Assembly (NCBI GenBank): GCA_036877525.1
Contig: JAZGTH010000065.1
Span: forward strand, 8,261,001 to 8,325,000
DNA from: Chromobotia macracanthus
Lineage: Eukaryota; Chordata; Actinopteri; Cypriniformes; Botiidae
Length of the DNA stretch: 64,000 bases
Direction: 5' to 3'
In this document: one piece after another, positions 45,501 through 58,880 of the stretch
Layout of the letters: each line of letters begins with the position of its first letter
How positions within the stretch are numbered: the stretch's first letter is position 1
The notes under the pieces: generated by a model
Databases searched by the model: none
What the model was told of the DNA's origin: nothing
The model's input: the letters and a program-made list of their open reading frames with translations, nothing else
Program-made: the position numbers and the translations under genes

Positions 45501-47159
45501 AGTAAATAATCAATCTTAAAATAAATAAATATATTTTTTTTGAATTTTAATGACATTTAAAATGGTTTACAGCATACATCATATCCTCTTTTAACTGCAT
45601 TTTAGAGAGAAAGTACAGTAAACATACATGCTTTTAAAGCCAGATAGAGTTCTTCACTTAAATATTGCATGCTTGTTCTCTGTTTGATGTAGTTTTTGGC
45701 TGAAAGGCAAACTTTCAGTGACTGTCACATACTGGTGCCTCAGACCCAAAGTCTCAAACAACAGCACCTTGCTTTTGTGGTACGTCTAACCAAACAAAAC
45801 TCTTCAAGGATAAACCTTCTGTACATGTCAAACATGTATTTGCATATTCGGAAATAACAGGGACTTATCATTTGATGTTGCTGAGAACTAGCGTTCTTAA
45901 ACAAGATTCTTCTTGCCTCTCATCTAAAATATTATTGTGCTTAATTCTACAAATCCACACCCTTTTCTCTGAACACTAAAGCCATATATCAGCCCTTTTA
46001 AATAACTGAAAACCAGGAAACACATTATTGGATTTATAAGTGGCTTGTTTCACTCTTTATTGTCTTTATTGTTATTGATCAAGGTGAGTAAGAGGTCATA
46101 GTATTAATCAGAGTTTGTTTAGAGAGTGCAAAAAGAGCAAGGTCACCTGAACTGTCTGACGGTCTGACAAATTAATGGAAGTGTGACAGTCTGGGATATT
46201 TTCCATCCTCATGGCAGGATATCAATTTAATGATGCTAAGAAGCTTAGAGTGTTAGCAAAGGGAGAAACAGATGCTCTTATCAATATTATCTAGTATATA
46301 ACTGAGCTGTTGCTAACATCTGGGTATATAGTGTGAGTGGATATTAAATTCACCATATTCTGTCAATCAGAACTCTCAGATCACTGATTATCATTCATAA
46401 TGATGTGTAATGCAAAGTGAAGAACACTTTGAATTGCTGTCAATAAATAAATATATATTCTACAAGCAGTGTGTGAACAAAATACCAATACTGAATATCT
46501 GTGTTGAATCAAGACAACATCAGTGTTGTAAAACATTATTTAGGAACATTTTATTTCATAGAACTTAATGTAAATGTGCAAACAGTAGATTTATATAAAT
46601 ATCTAAAATAGTTAAATATAATATAAGCCTGAAGCTGAGTCATTTAGGAGAGACATCACTCTTTCAGATGCTAAGAAGGTCACATATCTCTGCATTCATT
46701 ATAGAGGCATTATAAATGTTTTATATTTGGTCTATATTTCCAATTTTCTCACTCAATTTCTCAACTGTTCTAAATGTTCGTTTTGGTTCTTATATAATAA
46801 GCAGCACAAAATGTACTTATTTCCGGAAACACATGGTAGTGGCATTTATTTGCATGCAACGTTTGTGTTTTAATGTCCAGTTACTATAAAGGAACTATTA
46901 AAAACGGCAGTGGCATAAACATGCGTGCAAAAATTGAGGCTGTTTGTGTAATCCTGGGGAATTCACCAGTAATTAATTGTGCTTACTGATAGCATCGTTT
47001 CTTAAGACATGCTGTTTATGTCTGCATTTCTGAGAGCAGGCTGAATGCAGCAGTCTACTGCAGTGTGCAATACTTTACTAGAACTGTACAGCACTAAGCT
47101 TCACTACTGTGCTCTGATCCAGCACTTCAGACTATCACAAACTGTTTAAAACATTTACC
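42504..47159. other. Intergenic, no gene seen; candidate conserved stretches at 45205-45440 and 46130-46280
   Basis: AT-rich with several short open frames lacking domains. Two stretches are less AT-rich and repeat-free (see findings). Confidence 0.5.
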
Positions 47160-47650
47160 TATTTGCTCTTTCCTTTTTGACCTCGTATCTACTGTCTGAC
47201 GACTCTGACACTTGTTTTACAGACAAGATAACAACCATCAGCAGTTAATTCTCACCAACACCCACCAACATGCAACTGTCTGCTCTTTCTCTCCCCTCAC
47301 AGAAGCTCAAGTCTCTAAACATTTACTTTCCATCTACTCTTCCACCTGCCCTCTTTCCACTATTCCTTTCCATCTTCATCAAACCACCTCCTTTTCACTC
47401 ATACCTACACTAAACCCACATCATCAACCCACCATCAGCCCTCACTGGCACTTCCCCACCAAGTTCTATCAACTAAAAATATCATCTGTCCATAGGGGTA
47501 CCTGAGGGTTTGGTTGCTGGACTCCCCCCTCCTCTGAATATACACAATACCCCATCATCCAGGCTTTCCTTACCTATGCCTTGCTATGCTGATGACATAC
47601 AACTCTTCTTCTTGTACCAGGCTCATGATTTCACAGGCAACATCGGCATG
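47160..47650 (+). pseudogene. L2-like LINE reverse transcriptase fragment, internally deleted
   Basis: The first part (about 47193-47360) encodes FTDKITTISS and then SPLTEAQVSKHLLS and TCPLSTIP, which correspond to the region between endonuclease and reverse transcriptase in fish L2-type LINEs. The second part (from about 47496), in another frame, has GVPEGLVAGL (the GVPQGSVLGP-type motif) and CYADDIQLFF with the catalytic YADD box at 47585-47596. The palm and finger segments in between are largely missing, and stops or frame changes interrupt it. A further fragment with HNRSSRLTRDPSN at 48055-48120 may belong to the same element. Not functional. Confidence 0.75.
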
Positions 47651-50600
47651 CCCTCTACAGCTTACTTTGCAACATTTTTGCATGCAAAAGATACCTACAT
47701 TTATAAAGAATTCTGTAGTCTATGTAATTAGGAACTGTTTCTTGCACGTGCAATTTAAGATAAGAGAATATGCTAATAATAAGATAAAATAAGATCATGA
47801 AAATAAGTGTGAGTGTTTACATGCACTATTTTGCTTAATGAACTGTCAGTGTTTAAGGTCATAGATTTTTGCCAATGAAACTAATTTGTTGCCTAAATAA
47901 ATACATAATGCATTTTGTATTAGAAAAGCTTGTGCTTGTACATTATAGATGTGCAATTTACATGCTAAAAATATTCTCTATGTGCAGAAATGTTGCACAG
48001 TTTTAACCCCACCTCCGGTTCTAACCACCAGACCTCCTGACATAAATGAAAAACACTGCCTTCAATCTAGCCACAACAGATCTTCTCGTCTTACTAGAGA
48101 CCCAAGCAATTTAACCCATCATTATTATTGAAATTCAAGAACAAACATCAGAAATTCATAATGTTTGGTTCCATAAATGATTCTTTGAATATCTGCATTC
48201 TTTGACCAATGTGAACAGGACATTGCACTTAATAGCAGCTGCTTTTTGCTGTGGTGCTGTATGAAGTACAGTGTTCTGTCCACATTGCGCTTGTGGCCTA
48301 AATTAAATATGACACACAAAAAAGACCACCCTGTAGAATAACAGACATAAAAAACACAAATGAATGACAACACAAATTTTGTCATGTTCATCTTAAAATA
48401 TAGAACATGTTAACAATACTAGTTTTATTTATTTTTACTTTTTAGGAAATACCTGTCCCTCCTGAACTGTTTATACAGCATTCCAGCACTGTCAAATCAT
48501 CCAATACAATCCAGATGTCAAATCATCACCAAACAGTAATCAACACACAAAGAACCTGTCTGCAGGGTTGTTTTTTCACGAAACATCCATTAAAGTATTG
48601 TATCTCCCAAACTGATAGTAAAATGCTGTTGAATAGAGCTTTCATATTGCAGCACAGAAGTAAGGTTTCAGTCTTTATGTATTTTCAGGAAGCAGACTGC
48701 AACATAGATTTTTTTCAACACTAAGAACTGGTTGGTGGTTGGGACTTGTCAAGTATTTATATATTTAAAAAATGCTTCATTGAATTTACTCATTTTTTTA
48801 AGGTAAATGATTGCACAATTAACTTATCTAAATTTAGATAAATGCATTTAGTTTAAATGTTTTTGGTTACCTTAGCATAATTAAATTGAGTTGATACAAA
48901 CATATTAAATTTAAAAATCCCACTACTAGCAGCAACACATACTAGCAAACATTTACTCTCATTATCTGGTTCCATGCAAAGCATGCTAGGAACTGGACAT
49001 TTTTTGAAAAATCATGTTGAATTAACTTCTTTAAGTACATTGAACAAGGATCAAAATTCATTTTTTGAGTGATCTACCTGAAACGTTCTTTTAAAATGAA
49101 AAAAGTTACCATTTTAAGTCATTTAGTGGATGTAGTTGTATTACATATCTCTGAAAATGCAGTGTTGTCAGATGGTGTTTTTCTGCTGTTAATATTCTAT
49201 TCATAGGTTGTGTAATTTACATGATTATATAATTTTCCATTGTATATTAGTATTCTTGCAAGTATAATTTATACATGTTAAAAAGTCATCTAATTTGAGG
49301 TATTTAGTCATTGAATCATTGTAACTTGGGTTAAGGGACACGTAACCTCACATAATGAGGCACAGTAGTCCAAGCACACTTTTAAATATGTTTTCCTTAA
49401 AAGTAATTAAACTATTTATTAAAGCATCACATACAGTAGGATACATTTACGCACATGATTTTCCACCATTTCTTTCTTCTTTGTCCTTTTGCTGTAAGTT
49501 CATTGGTTCTGCATAACTGCAAAAGCTGTAAATATCCCTTTCCACAAGGCTTTTGTAACTAGAGCATTAGTCCACACAAATTATTTCACTGACATTTTTG
49601 TTTCTTCCCCAACCTGCATTTCCCTTTCAACATTCTGCACATTCTGTGCATTCTGCACACTGACCACAGCTTTTTCATAGCATTCTTGGGTTCAAAATCA
49701 AGAAGATGCTTGTTAAACTACTAACACAACAGCAGAGCTAAATGATGTCTTTGATTGGCAGGCTGTATTTCACCAGGATGGATTCTGTAGTTGTGTGCCA
49801 CCTGTCAAAACAACAACTTGACAAAACACAACCTTTTGCTTTATTTAGTTTTTTGTTTTAATTGGATTAACACTAATAGACATCACCAATGTTCTACATC
49901 ATTGCTCACTGTGGTAGCCTCACTGTTTTAAACCTAACAAATGTAATGATTCTGTGGCTTTTCCAATTGGCCATGGTTGAAGGCAATGAATCCAAATCTT
50001 TTTAAACAAAGAAAAGACAAAACACTGATGGAGAACCAAACCATTTCCTAGATATAAAGCAGTGCAAGCCTCCCTGAGGAACTGTAAGCATTGCAAGCTT
50101 TTATGCTGCTCAACCATTTTAATAATGGCAATTTGTATATGGGGGATGTTTTTGATTATGAATGTTTCATATTGTGTCTTGTAGAGATGGTTTGATGAAC
50201 ATTTCTTAGTTGAATCATTAAGAGCTTCATAATTTAATGAGCTAATAAAAGGTGACACTCATTAAACCATTATAGAATGTTTTGCACATGCCCCATGACT
50301 AATTGGACATTTTCATACTGACTGTTTTTGATGTTTCTGTACTGATGTAATTTCTTAGACCAAATACAAGCTGCTGTTTTAAATCCCTACATGTTCAATT
50401 TGTGCCTGTGATCTTGCTCAGAAAATCTCTCCAGGCATTACCCTCAGCTGACCGATCCATTTACTTTGTTACCATTTATGCTGATTTTGTTACGAAACGC
50501 TAAAATGTAATAGTATTTAGTGCATTAAATGTCAGTTTCCAAGAATGCTCAGTACTGAAAAAAATTGACATTCATTTCACTTGGCTGCAATGGCAAGCCT

Positions 50601-53600
50601 ATATTTTAAAGTTCACTTAAATTAGAGAGTTTCACAGTTAAAATCACTCTCTGTTGACAAATTTATCATGCATTTCTTAGGTTTCCTTTTCTTTTCTTCC
50701 CCTCATCCTACTGGCCACCTACAGTAGGTTTTGCAATTGTGTTTGTTGACACTAGTGACGCCACAACTACAAACATCACATGCTTACAGTATTGTTCAAT
50801 TACAGTCCCAAATTATATGTTATAGTGCTTACAACTCCAGCTCACAAGGAAACACACAGTCATTTCAGCTGCTATGGTATTAAAGATAAAAAAAATACTA
50901 TTTATTAAAAAAAAAACATTGGCTATAGAAAGCAGCCAACATTGATGTATTTCACATCAGTTCTCTCAGCAAACGTGGCTTTGGAATCAAGTACTGTTAA
51001 AAACAAGGTAAGGGAGCCCCTCCTGAAAAACTTTGTGCACAGCTGGAAACAATGTTTTAACCCTTGGAGAAGAACTTTTAATGGGTGTGGAAAAGTAATT
51101 ACCAGATTGTCCTCTGAGCATATAGTAGCTGTCAAGACGTTCTCCTTCCCTACCAAGCCAACGTCTCTGATCTAGCATCAATGTTATGGAAATCTCTGCC
51201 TGACAAATTAACTACATAGCTACTCACCAACTCCAGGCCAGTGTTAGCTAATAAAATAAAAAATAGGGCAGAAAGACCTTGGATTGGAAAGTCCATAACT
51301 AATTTTGGGTTTAGCAAGAACTTAAATGATTACATCTGGCAAAACCCCAATAGATTAAGTATACAAATACATTTGCCACTAGAAATCAAGAGTAATATGA
51401 TCACCTTGACTGACTTTACACATACAGGTGTGGGTTTCCTTACATAAAGTATGTCTCTATATAGATTATTTAAAGGAACATTTGCTACTACAAATTGGAT
51501 GATCTTTGATCTTTGGATGCATTATTTACAACATGTAAATAATGTACTTTTATGGGCTGTGTGAAGCTTACTTTGAATTTGCCTAAATTACAGGCTTTTC
51601 AGTGTACAACACCGTAATACATGCTTTCATTTGTTTATATCAGGAGTCAGTGAGATAAAAGCTTAAAGTTACCATGAAAACAGATGCAGTTTGCATCCCA
51701 TCACCAATTGGCCTTTACGCAACATTTTACTTAACCCATAAGCCCGCCTTGAAAAGTAAATGCATAAGCTCCAGAGTCCAAACTTAATTATTATTATAAA
51801 CCAGCTTTCTTAAATCCCAGAGCTATGTTTAGTTTACAGTCGTGAAGATTCTAATACAAATAGTTAATTTCAAGCAAATATACACCAGAGTAAACGTTTT
51901 TGAAAAATACTGTTACTAATTTCACCAGCCTTCTCTAATAAGACACTCTCTTGTTGTTTACCCTAAATTGTCTTCAGAGAGCAATTCATTTATCAAATCC
52001 ACAATAAAGTCCATTGTTTGTATTACAGCATGTGTACACACAATTTTATAAATGTCATCAAATATATAACCAAAATGTATATATTATCAGGCAGACACCA
52101 TGAACGTTCTGAGAGGCAATACAAATGCTGTAAATTGGTCTTAGAAATTAGCAACAATGAACAAAAACTGTTGCTGTGTGAGATGAGAGACAAGAAACAA
52201 AGAGCACGGAAGAACTTAGTGAAGCAGCAGCAAAAATAGCCCTGACAGATTCTGGCTTTACTGGCTCAGGTTTGTCATGAGCTCTGCAAGATCCTCCATC
52301 CCCTGCATCTCCTCAAGATACTGGAAATGGATGGAGGAGGAGAAAGAGGATTGGGTTTTATGGTTGGAATGAAGCTTATCCCCTGGAGACAGGTTTATAC
52401 TCTGGTGAGGTACAGCATGCCTTCTTTCAATCATCTCTACCTCTTTCACCAAAGGATGGAGATGGCCATTAAAATATCTCTATCAAAGAGGTCATATCAT
52501 ACATAATTTTATTACATTACATGTACATACATTTATTTTCTTCCCTGAGGTTCACTGAAATAACATTTTTAAAAAAAAAAAAATATTTCTATAGCCTTTC
52601 TGACCCTTAAACTTCTATGTAAATGCCTTTTTTGTATATGAAATGAGACACTGTGCTATGCACACTGTGCTATGCTGCAAACTTTGGGTTTTCTGTCAGG
52701 TTTAGTATAGTTTTCACTGCCCTGTCCTTCAGTATCAGCCTCTTTGCATTGCACTCTGACAGGTGTACAAAACAATGCATGATAAAATGTGCTCCACAAA
52801 CCGTGAAGGTCAGACTGAAATTATCAGGGACCTTAAACATAAACTAAAAAAAATAAACTTCTGTTGTTGGTGTCTAACATTTGGATTCTACAGGAGGATC
52901 TGTAGAGCAGCTGAAACCAGGAACAGTTTGACAGCCCTTCCTGCATTTTACTCTGCATTACAATAAATGACTATATGTTCTCAAAGGAAAATTTGATTCC
53001 CAATGATACTCAAACGTTTTACTGCTTTGTAGTTTGGTTAAACAGTTTTAACATAGCATTAAATATTTTTACAGAACATACAAACAGTGTTCTTTTCATT
53101 TACAGTTCCCTTAAAAGGGAACACAATATCTTTAGGTGTTGAAATTCTAATACTTCAGATAAGCGATACATACAATGGAGCCTTTTTCAACTTTTTATTT
53201 TGTAATGTTAAAAAAAACGATATGACAAAAACTTGACAAATAAAAAATCTAAATTTCTAAAAACAACTTTCATGCCAGTGAAGCGTCAAGAACTCGTTCA
53301 TCTCAGAATGTTCACTCATACAAACCCAAGAGGTGGAGAACGCCATGTTCCAAGACTTTGTTAAATTACTTGAAATGCATTGGAGCGTTGGCACAACTGA
53401 CTCCTCCCCCCAACTTTGACACAAAATTTTCCCAGAGAATTTTCCCAGAGAATGACTCCATAAGGTATTAATGAAGTGTGTCAAGCAGGCCTGGGGAGGA
53501 AGGTGCGTTTGTGGCTTTCATACAGTGTATGCAGTGAGAAAATACTTGCAGGGCATTCTGCATTACACCCGTATCATTACCCTCTGTGCCTCTACTTTAC

Positions 53601-56227
53601 CTGGGTGGAACAAACTTGCAAATATCAGCATCAGGCACCGTTCTCCCATTTTTCTTCTGTTCAGTCTCCACACCTGCCCCCACGGTGTTGACTCACCCTC
53701 AGAGGCAGGACCATGTGAACTCTTTAAACAGTAATAAGCTAATATCAGAGGATGAACAGAAAAGCTGCAGGCAGAGAAATCACTGCATGGTATGGTGAGA
53801 CAAAAATGAAAACGGGCAAGTGGGAGACTCTCCTTATTTCTCTGTCTGTCTGTCTTTCTCTCTTTCTTTCTGCAGGGCTTTGCACAAGAGATTGTGCAGA
53901 TCTATCATAATGTGTGTGTGTTTCCTTCTTCCGCTGCAACGGCCACTCAGCCTGTAATAGAGATTTAAGGAAAGATTGAAGTGCTCTTTCAGAAAGCTGT
54001 TTTGAGGAGTCATAGTATATGAAAATCAAATCACACTACCAACACTTCAAAAAACACTAAAATTAGATTTTCTCATATCAAACATATTTCTGTGAATGTA
54101 TAATCCTACATGCATTAGATGTTCCATGATTTGTCTGCATATGTACTTTATAAAACAGTGGAATTGATTATGTTATATTATATATATATATATATATATC
54201 CACAACAAAATCCACAATATATATAAATCTATAATAAACAAAAATTTGGATACCAACTTGCAACTTTTTGCACTTTTTTGAGAACTATTTTTCAGAACCA
54301 CAATGAAAGACTGAAATCTTCAAATCCCCCATGTGATAGTAATGATGTGCTGTTGGCCGACCATGTGATATACTTGATCTTCTATGATCTTACACTAAGA
54401 AATGTAGATCATTTTACAAACTGAGATTAGTTTCTTTCTTAATGGAGATGATTGTGGGAAAACAACATTTTTAGGTCAGCTTCCTTGTAGACACAAGCTC
54501 ATCCACTGCTGTTTAAAAATTCCTCCTTAGTTTACACCCAGTTGTGGACTTTGTTACCAATTAAACAGATGTTTAAGCAGTCATATAAATTTGGCAGCTA
54601 ACCATCCCACAATAAATTATACACTACATTCTTAAAAGCACATGCCAAATGCCATGACCTCATTGACCCTGCTGTCCAATTAAAGGGTAAAAAAAAAGAA
54701 ACCCACATTGGCCTTGGGATTTTGACATTTGACAGCAGACATGTAAATGATCTGAGACCCTTTACCTCACTCAGATCTCTTTTTTTATTTAAAACAGGTG
54801 GTGAAAGTTAAATGGCATTAATCCTGCATGATGGTCCTGTCAGTGGAAAGTAAGGTCAGGAATGACACTGAATCCCTCTTGATGTTTCTAATACATTAGC
54901 TCCAGAAAGCTGTTGATGTGAAAATAAAAAAAAATCTCAATATAGGACAGACATAAGGGGAATCAATTTAAGATAGAACAGACTATACATCACATCTCAG
55001 ATGGTTTCAGTGGTACTGTCCAAGTGTGTGCTGTATCATCATAGAATCCTTATTTCCTTATTTAGCTTCAAGTGGTACAGCAGTGGCAGGTTGACCCAGA
55101 TGCAGAGATCCACCCCAGACTTGATGTTGCCTTATAGAAAAACAAACTTCTTTCATGCCTCAGAACTTTATAAATAAAGGCCTACAGTGAATGTGTAAAA
55201 AAGTTCAGTGAAAGTCCTTCACAGTGTTTGTGACTATTTGACCTTTAAGTTTCAAAGGATCATTTAATATCTGCCCCTATTTTGACAGATTCTGCAGATC
55301 TCATTATCTGTTATGTCACTCAATTAATATTGTAATTAAAATGACTCTTCTATCAGCAGACAGATTTCTCATCGTTTGTGACAATGTGTGTTTGTCAATA
55401 TTGTCCATTTGTGGCTTTGAATTGTTCAAAAATCTCTAATTAATTTTACACTGTTGACAGGGGAAATTAAACAAAATTTAAACAGCTCAAACAATTTAAT
55501 CACAAAAACCTCTAAAACTGTTATTCTGTTAGAGATACAAATTCAATCAAAGGAAATTTTTCTTAGACAAACAGTTGTGTTGTTTCACATCTGAAAGTGC
55601 TCCACACCTTTTTAAACACTAATATGAAAAATATTATTTCCTTTTATCTTTAATTTCCTGTTCCTGTGCTTGTTTTATTTATGCCACATACCAAAAGCAA
55701 ATAAACCTGAGATCAAAACGAGTCAAAATGAAATATATAATGAGAGATTTCAGCACCTTAATTTGTTTACACATGCATTTTCTCTTTGAATGTGTTCCTC
55801 TAATTTAGTCAACATCAATATGCCAGTACATCTGAGCAGCATGGAAAAAGCTGTCCCTTACAATTACAGTTTTACTGCCAGGTAAATATATAAATCAAGA
55901 CAGGCTAAAAGTACAGGCTAAAAGCTGATAATTCAGTGCCAAAATGTCTGAGCCCAGAAACATGAAATTAAGGTTAAAAAGGACTGTATATTCAACACTA
56001 AATTCCATTTTGCCTCCAAAAAAGCTATGAGAAATGGTCTTAAATTGCCTATAAATGCATATAATCTGATGATTTGATTTAAATTGCAGGTACTCTGGAC
56101 TTTAAGATGCAATTAAGTTTTTCTCCATGTTAGGATTAAGGTGGAAGTAGATGTTAAAAAAACATTATTAAAAATTCTGACATCAATTAATTAAAATAGT
56201 CATCATTTAGATAATATTTCATAATAC
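47651..56227. other. Long intergenic stretch; exon-like segment at 52258-52479 (minus)
   Basis: About 8.6 kb, AT-rich. Short (AT)n at about 54179-54199 and a polypyrimidine run at 53835-53875. A 15-bp direct duplication (TTTTCCCAGAGAA) lies near 53427-53452. The stretch 54500-54930 has clustered factor-binding words. No recognised gene. Confidence 0.5.
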
Positions 56228-56512
56228 TTAAAGCTATAATCCGTAATTTGTTTGGGTTAAAAATGAATAAAAATCAGTTGTGGAGCAAGTACATGACAGA
56301 TCACTGTTTAACACGGTCACCTTACCTTACCCCGATTCCCAACTGATAATTTGTAATAATGATTTATAATGCTGTTGGGTCTGATTTTCTGGGAAATGTC
56401 AGTTTTGCTTCAACTGACTTTAACAAACATAATGAAAAATACATAAAGTAACCTGCAATTTTGTTTTAAGAGATGGTGGTAGAGAGTTGAAAGTTACGGA
56501 TTGCAGCTTTAA
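56228..56512. mobile_element. MITE with 19-bp terminal inverted repeats
   Basis: The left end TTAAAGCTATAATCCGTAA (56228-56246) matches the reverse complement of the right end (56494-56512) at 17 of 19 positions. The 285-bp element has internal words ACCTTACCCCGATTC and TGGAGCAAGTACATGACAG that I recognise from cyprinid non-autonomous DNA elements. It has no coding capacity. Confidence 0.8.
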
Positions 56513-56749
56513 GTAGATGTTTTACTAGTGCCCTATTTTTAAGGAGCTCTTAAACATGTAATGTGAATGTTTTTTGTATGTTTTTCCTGTCTACTGCCTT
56601 TGACAACTGCTCATATACTAGCAGGGCAGTCTGCAGATACACCATGTGTACCCAGGCTCAATTTAAATAGGCAATTCCAGAATTTGCAAATAATAATATA
56701 AACCTCATATTGAATTGTTAAAATAGTTTAGAACTTATGTTTATATCTG
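56513..56749. other. Spacer between MITE and LINE
   Basis: AT-rich, nothing recognisable. Confidence 0.5.
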
Positions 56750-58075
56750 TCTGTAGTCTGAACATTAACATCTGCATGGCACTGACAAAAGCATCATCAC
56801 TGGTTGTACCACATATCAGCGTCTTTGTTTGCTTGGCGATGAACATGCTTGTCAAGTCAGCAGAAGTGGAATGGACGGGTCTCTGTCTAGATCTAGTGCA
56901 TTTCAACGTCTAATCAGAGCCTTCATGGATGACCTGACTGTCACAGAAACATCAGTGCCAGGATATTGATTGACATTACATGGATGAGAATGAGTTTTAC
57001 ACTGGCCAAATCCAGGTCCCTGGTTGTGAGGAAGGGAAACGTGTCTGATATGCACCATTTCTTGCTGGGAGGAGTCCAAATTCCAACCGTGTCTAAGAAG
57101 CCTGTGAAGAGCCTGGGAAAGGTCTTTGACTGCACCCTGAAAGGTACTACGGTGGACCAGGCAACTAGTGCAGAGTTGAAAGCATGGCTATCAGCAGTGG
57201 ATAAGTCAAAACTGCCAGGAAAGTTTATGGATTGGTATGGATTTATTAATATGCTATTCTGGCAAGACTTATCTGGCCACTACCGATGTACAAAGTGCAG
57301 CACAGGTATGGAGGGTTTTGAGCATAACATCAGCCAGTACCTCCGTAGGTGGCTGGGCCTAACAAAGAGTCTGAGCAGCATTGTCCTTTATGGGCACAGT
57401 AACAAGCTGCAGTTGCTGTTTACTGGCCTGACAGAGGAACTTAAGGTAACCAAAGTTAGAGAAATGCTACTTTATAGAGATTTAACGAAAGTGGGATTTA
57501 AAAAGTGGGAGGCACATGAGGCAGTTGAACAGGCAGAAGCAAGGCTGAGACACAGCATGCTGGTAGAATCTGTGGCACTGGGACGAGCTTGAGTTGGTAG
57601 CTACATAACATGACAAAGAAACAGTGAGATAGAGACATCAGCTGATACAAGGAGAGATTCATGCAGAGGTGGAGCACTGGAGTGGGACAGTTGTTATGCA
57701 CAAGCAGGGAGCTGGGACTAATTGGGAACATACAGCTGTGCATAAGATAAACCTGGGCAGACATTTGGAAGTCAGAACCAGCTAGTCTCATGTTTCTAAT
57801 CCAGTCAGTGTATGATGCCCATCCAACCTGCATTGTTGGGGTATAATGATACACCGGCATGCCCACTCTGCCTGGTAAGAGGTTCCTTAGAGCACATCTT
57901 GAGCTGTTGCCTGAAAACCTTTGGAGAGGGGAGGTGCAGGTGGCACAATGGCAACAAGTATATGCAGGCTATTTTGGATGCAAGGCAAGGAAAATGGCCT
58001 GTTACAAAATCCATGAGATGGCTGCCCCAGATTTGAATCAAAACTTTCCACCTGCCAGGACAATTTGAATGGCTT
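56750..58075 (+). pseudogene. 5'-truncated R2/NeSL-like LINE: reverse transcriptase and CCHC remnant
   Basis: The fragment begins in the reverse transcriptase, around an IITGCT-type motif, followed by LAMNMLVKSAEVE near 56840. The catalytic box is AFMDDL, with FMDD at 56922-56933. After a frame change, a 208-codon open stretch (56966-57592) covers the thumb region: AKSRSLVVRKGN, KPVKSLGKVFD, LSAVDKSKLPGKF, YLRRWLGLTKSLSSI, YGHSNKLQLLF and EAVEQAEARLRH. It ends in a TGA followed by more stops. A zinc-knuckle-like motif C-x2-C-x7-H follows at 57860-57895 in TPACPLCLVRGSLEHILSCC. The piece ends near a residual KTFHLPGQF, just where a restriction-like endonuclease would begin in this kind of LINE. 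N-terminal part and endonuclease are missing. Clade is inferred from motif order; placement in R2 or NeSL is not proven. Confidence 0.75.
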
Positions 58076-58559
58076 TCTTTCATTGTGTTGCATTAACACA
58101 ATAATTCAATCAATTGAACAAAGGCACTTTTTCCACACGTGGATATTATGTGATGTGATGCAAATGACTCACAGGGGCCAAAGTATTACAAATGTGGTCC
58201 GCATACAGTTTTCTGATTTTACCTGCCTAAGAAGGCCAACAACGGAACTGGAACTGTTTAAAAAATCTGCCCTTATCCAGACAGGTTTGTGAAGAAGTGA
58301 TGTTACCTCAAAAAATGGATAAAAGTGAAAAACTATATAGAATTATGGAAGATTATTGAACTTTTCTGAAGTAGAAAAGTTATTTTAATATGAAAAATTG
58401 GTACATGGGTCTATCGAAAGCAGGTTAACTTCCCAATTAAATGATTACCTAATTATGTGCTGACTCAAGCACCATAAGATTTGAAGTTCACAGTAATTAT
58501 TAATTTCAGTGTGGCCCTACAAGTACTGGATCTAACAATAAAGCTACATAAAAAGGGCA
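58076..58559. other. Spacer after the LINE
   Basis: No gene or recognised repeat. It may still contain diverged LINE 3' sequence. Confidence 0.4.
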
Positions 58560-58639
58560 GAGCAGTCTGTTCTTTCCCGAGTGACTCAGGTGTTTCAACA
58601 TGTGCAGCAGACTGTTAGAAATGTTCTACTAATGTGTGG

Positions 58640-58880
58640 TTGCCAGCTATTTTTTTTTTCTTTGTTGGGGTCTGCCAGGGAAATAGTATCAACCCAAGGT
58701 TTCTAAGTGCCTGAATAAACTGCTCAGAAATGCCAGGTCCATTATCAGACCAAGCTTGGACAGGTTGGAAACAGTGGCTGAAAAAAGGGGAGAATGCTAG
58801 AGCTCATTGACAGTGAATAATTCTGCACATACTCTCCACAAAAGATTGAACACCTTTAGCTACTGTCTTTATCACAGTGC
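58640..58880 (-). pseudogene. Possible integrase-like remnant
   Basis: On the minus strand the reading AWSDNGPGISEQFIQALR (about 58690-58765) resembles the second catalytic Asp region of DDE-type integrases (SDNGP followed by a helix with F). Upstream in another frame VAKGVQSFVES also fits that fold. Stops separate the two. Too short to name a family; could be chance. Confidence 0.25.

Noticed and set aside
50942..51240. Overlapping frames resembling a LINE C terminus (WKSLPDKL)
   Set aside because: Only one short similar phrase; the flanking residues do not follow any family I recognise.
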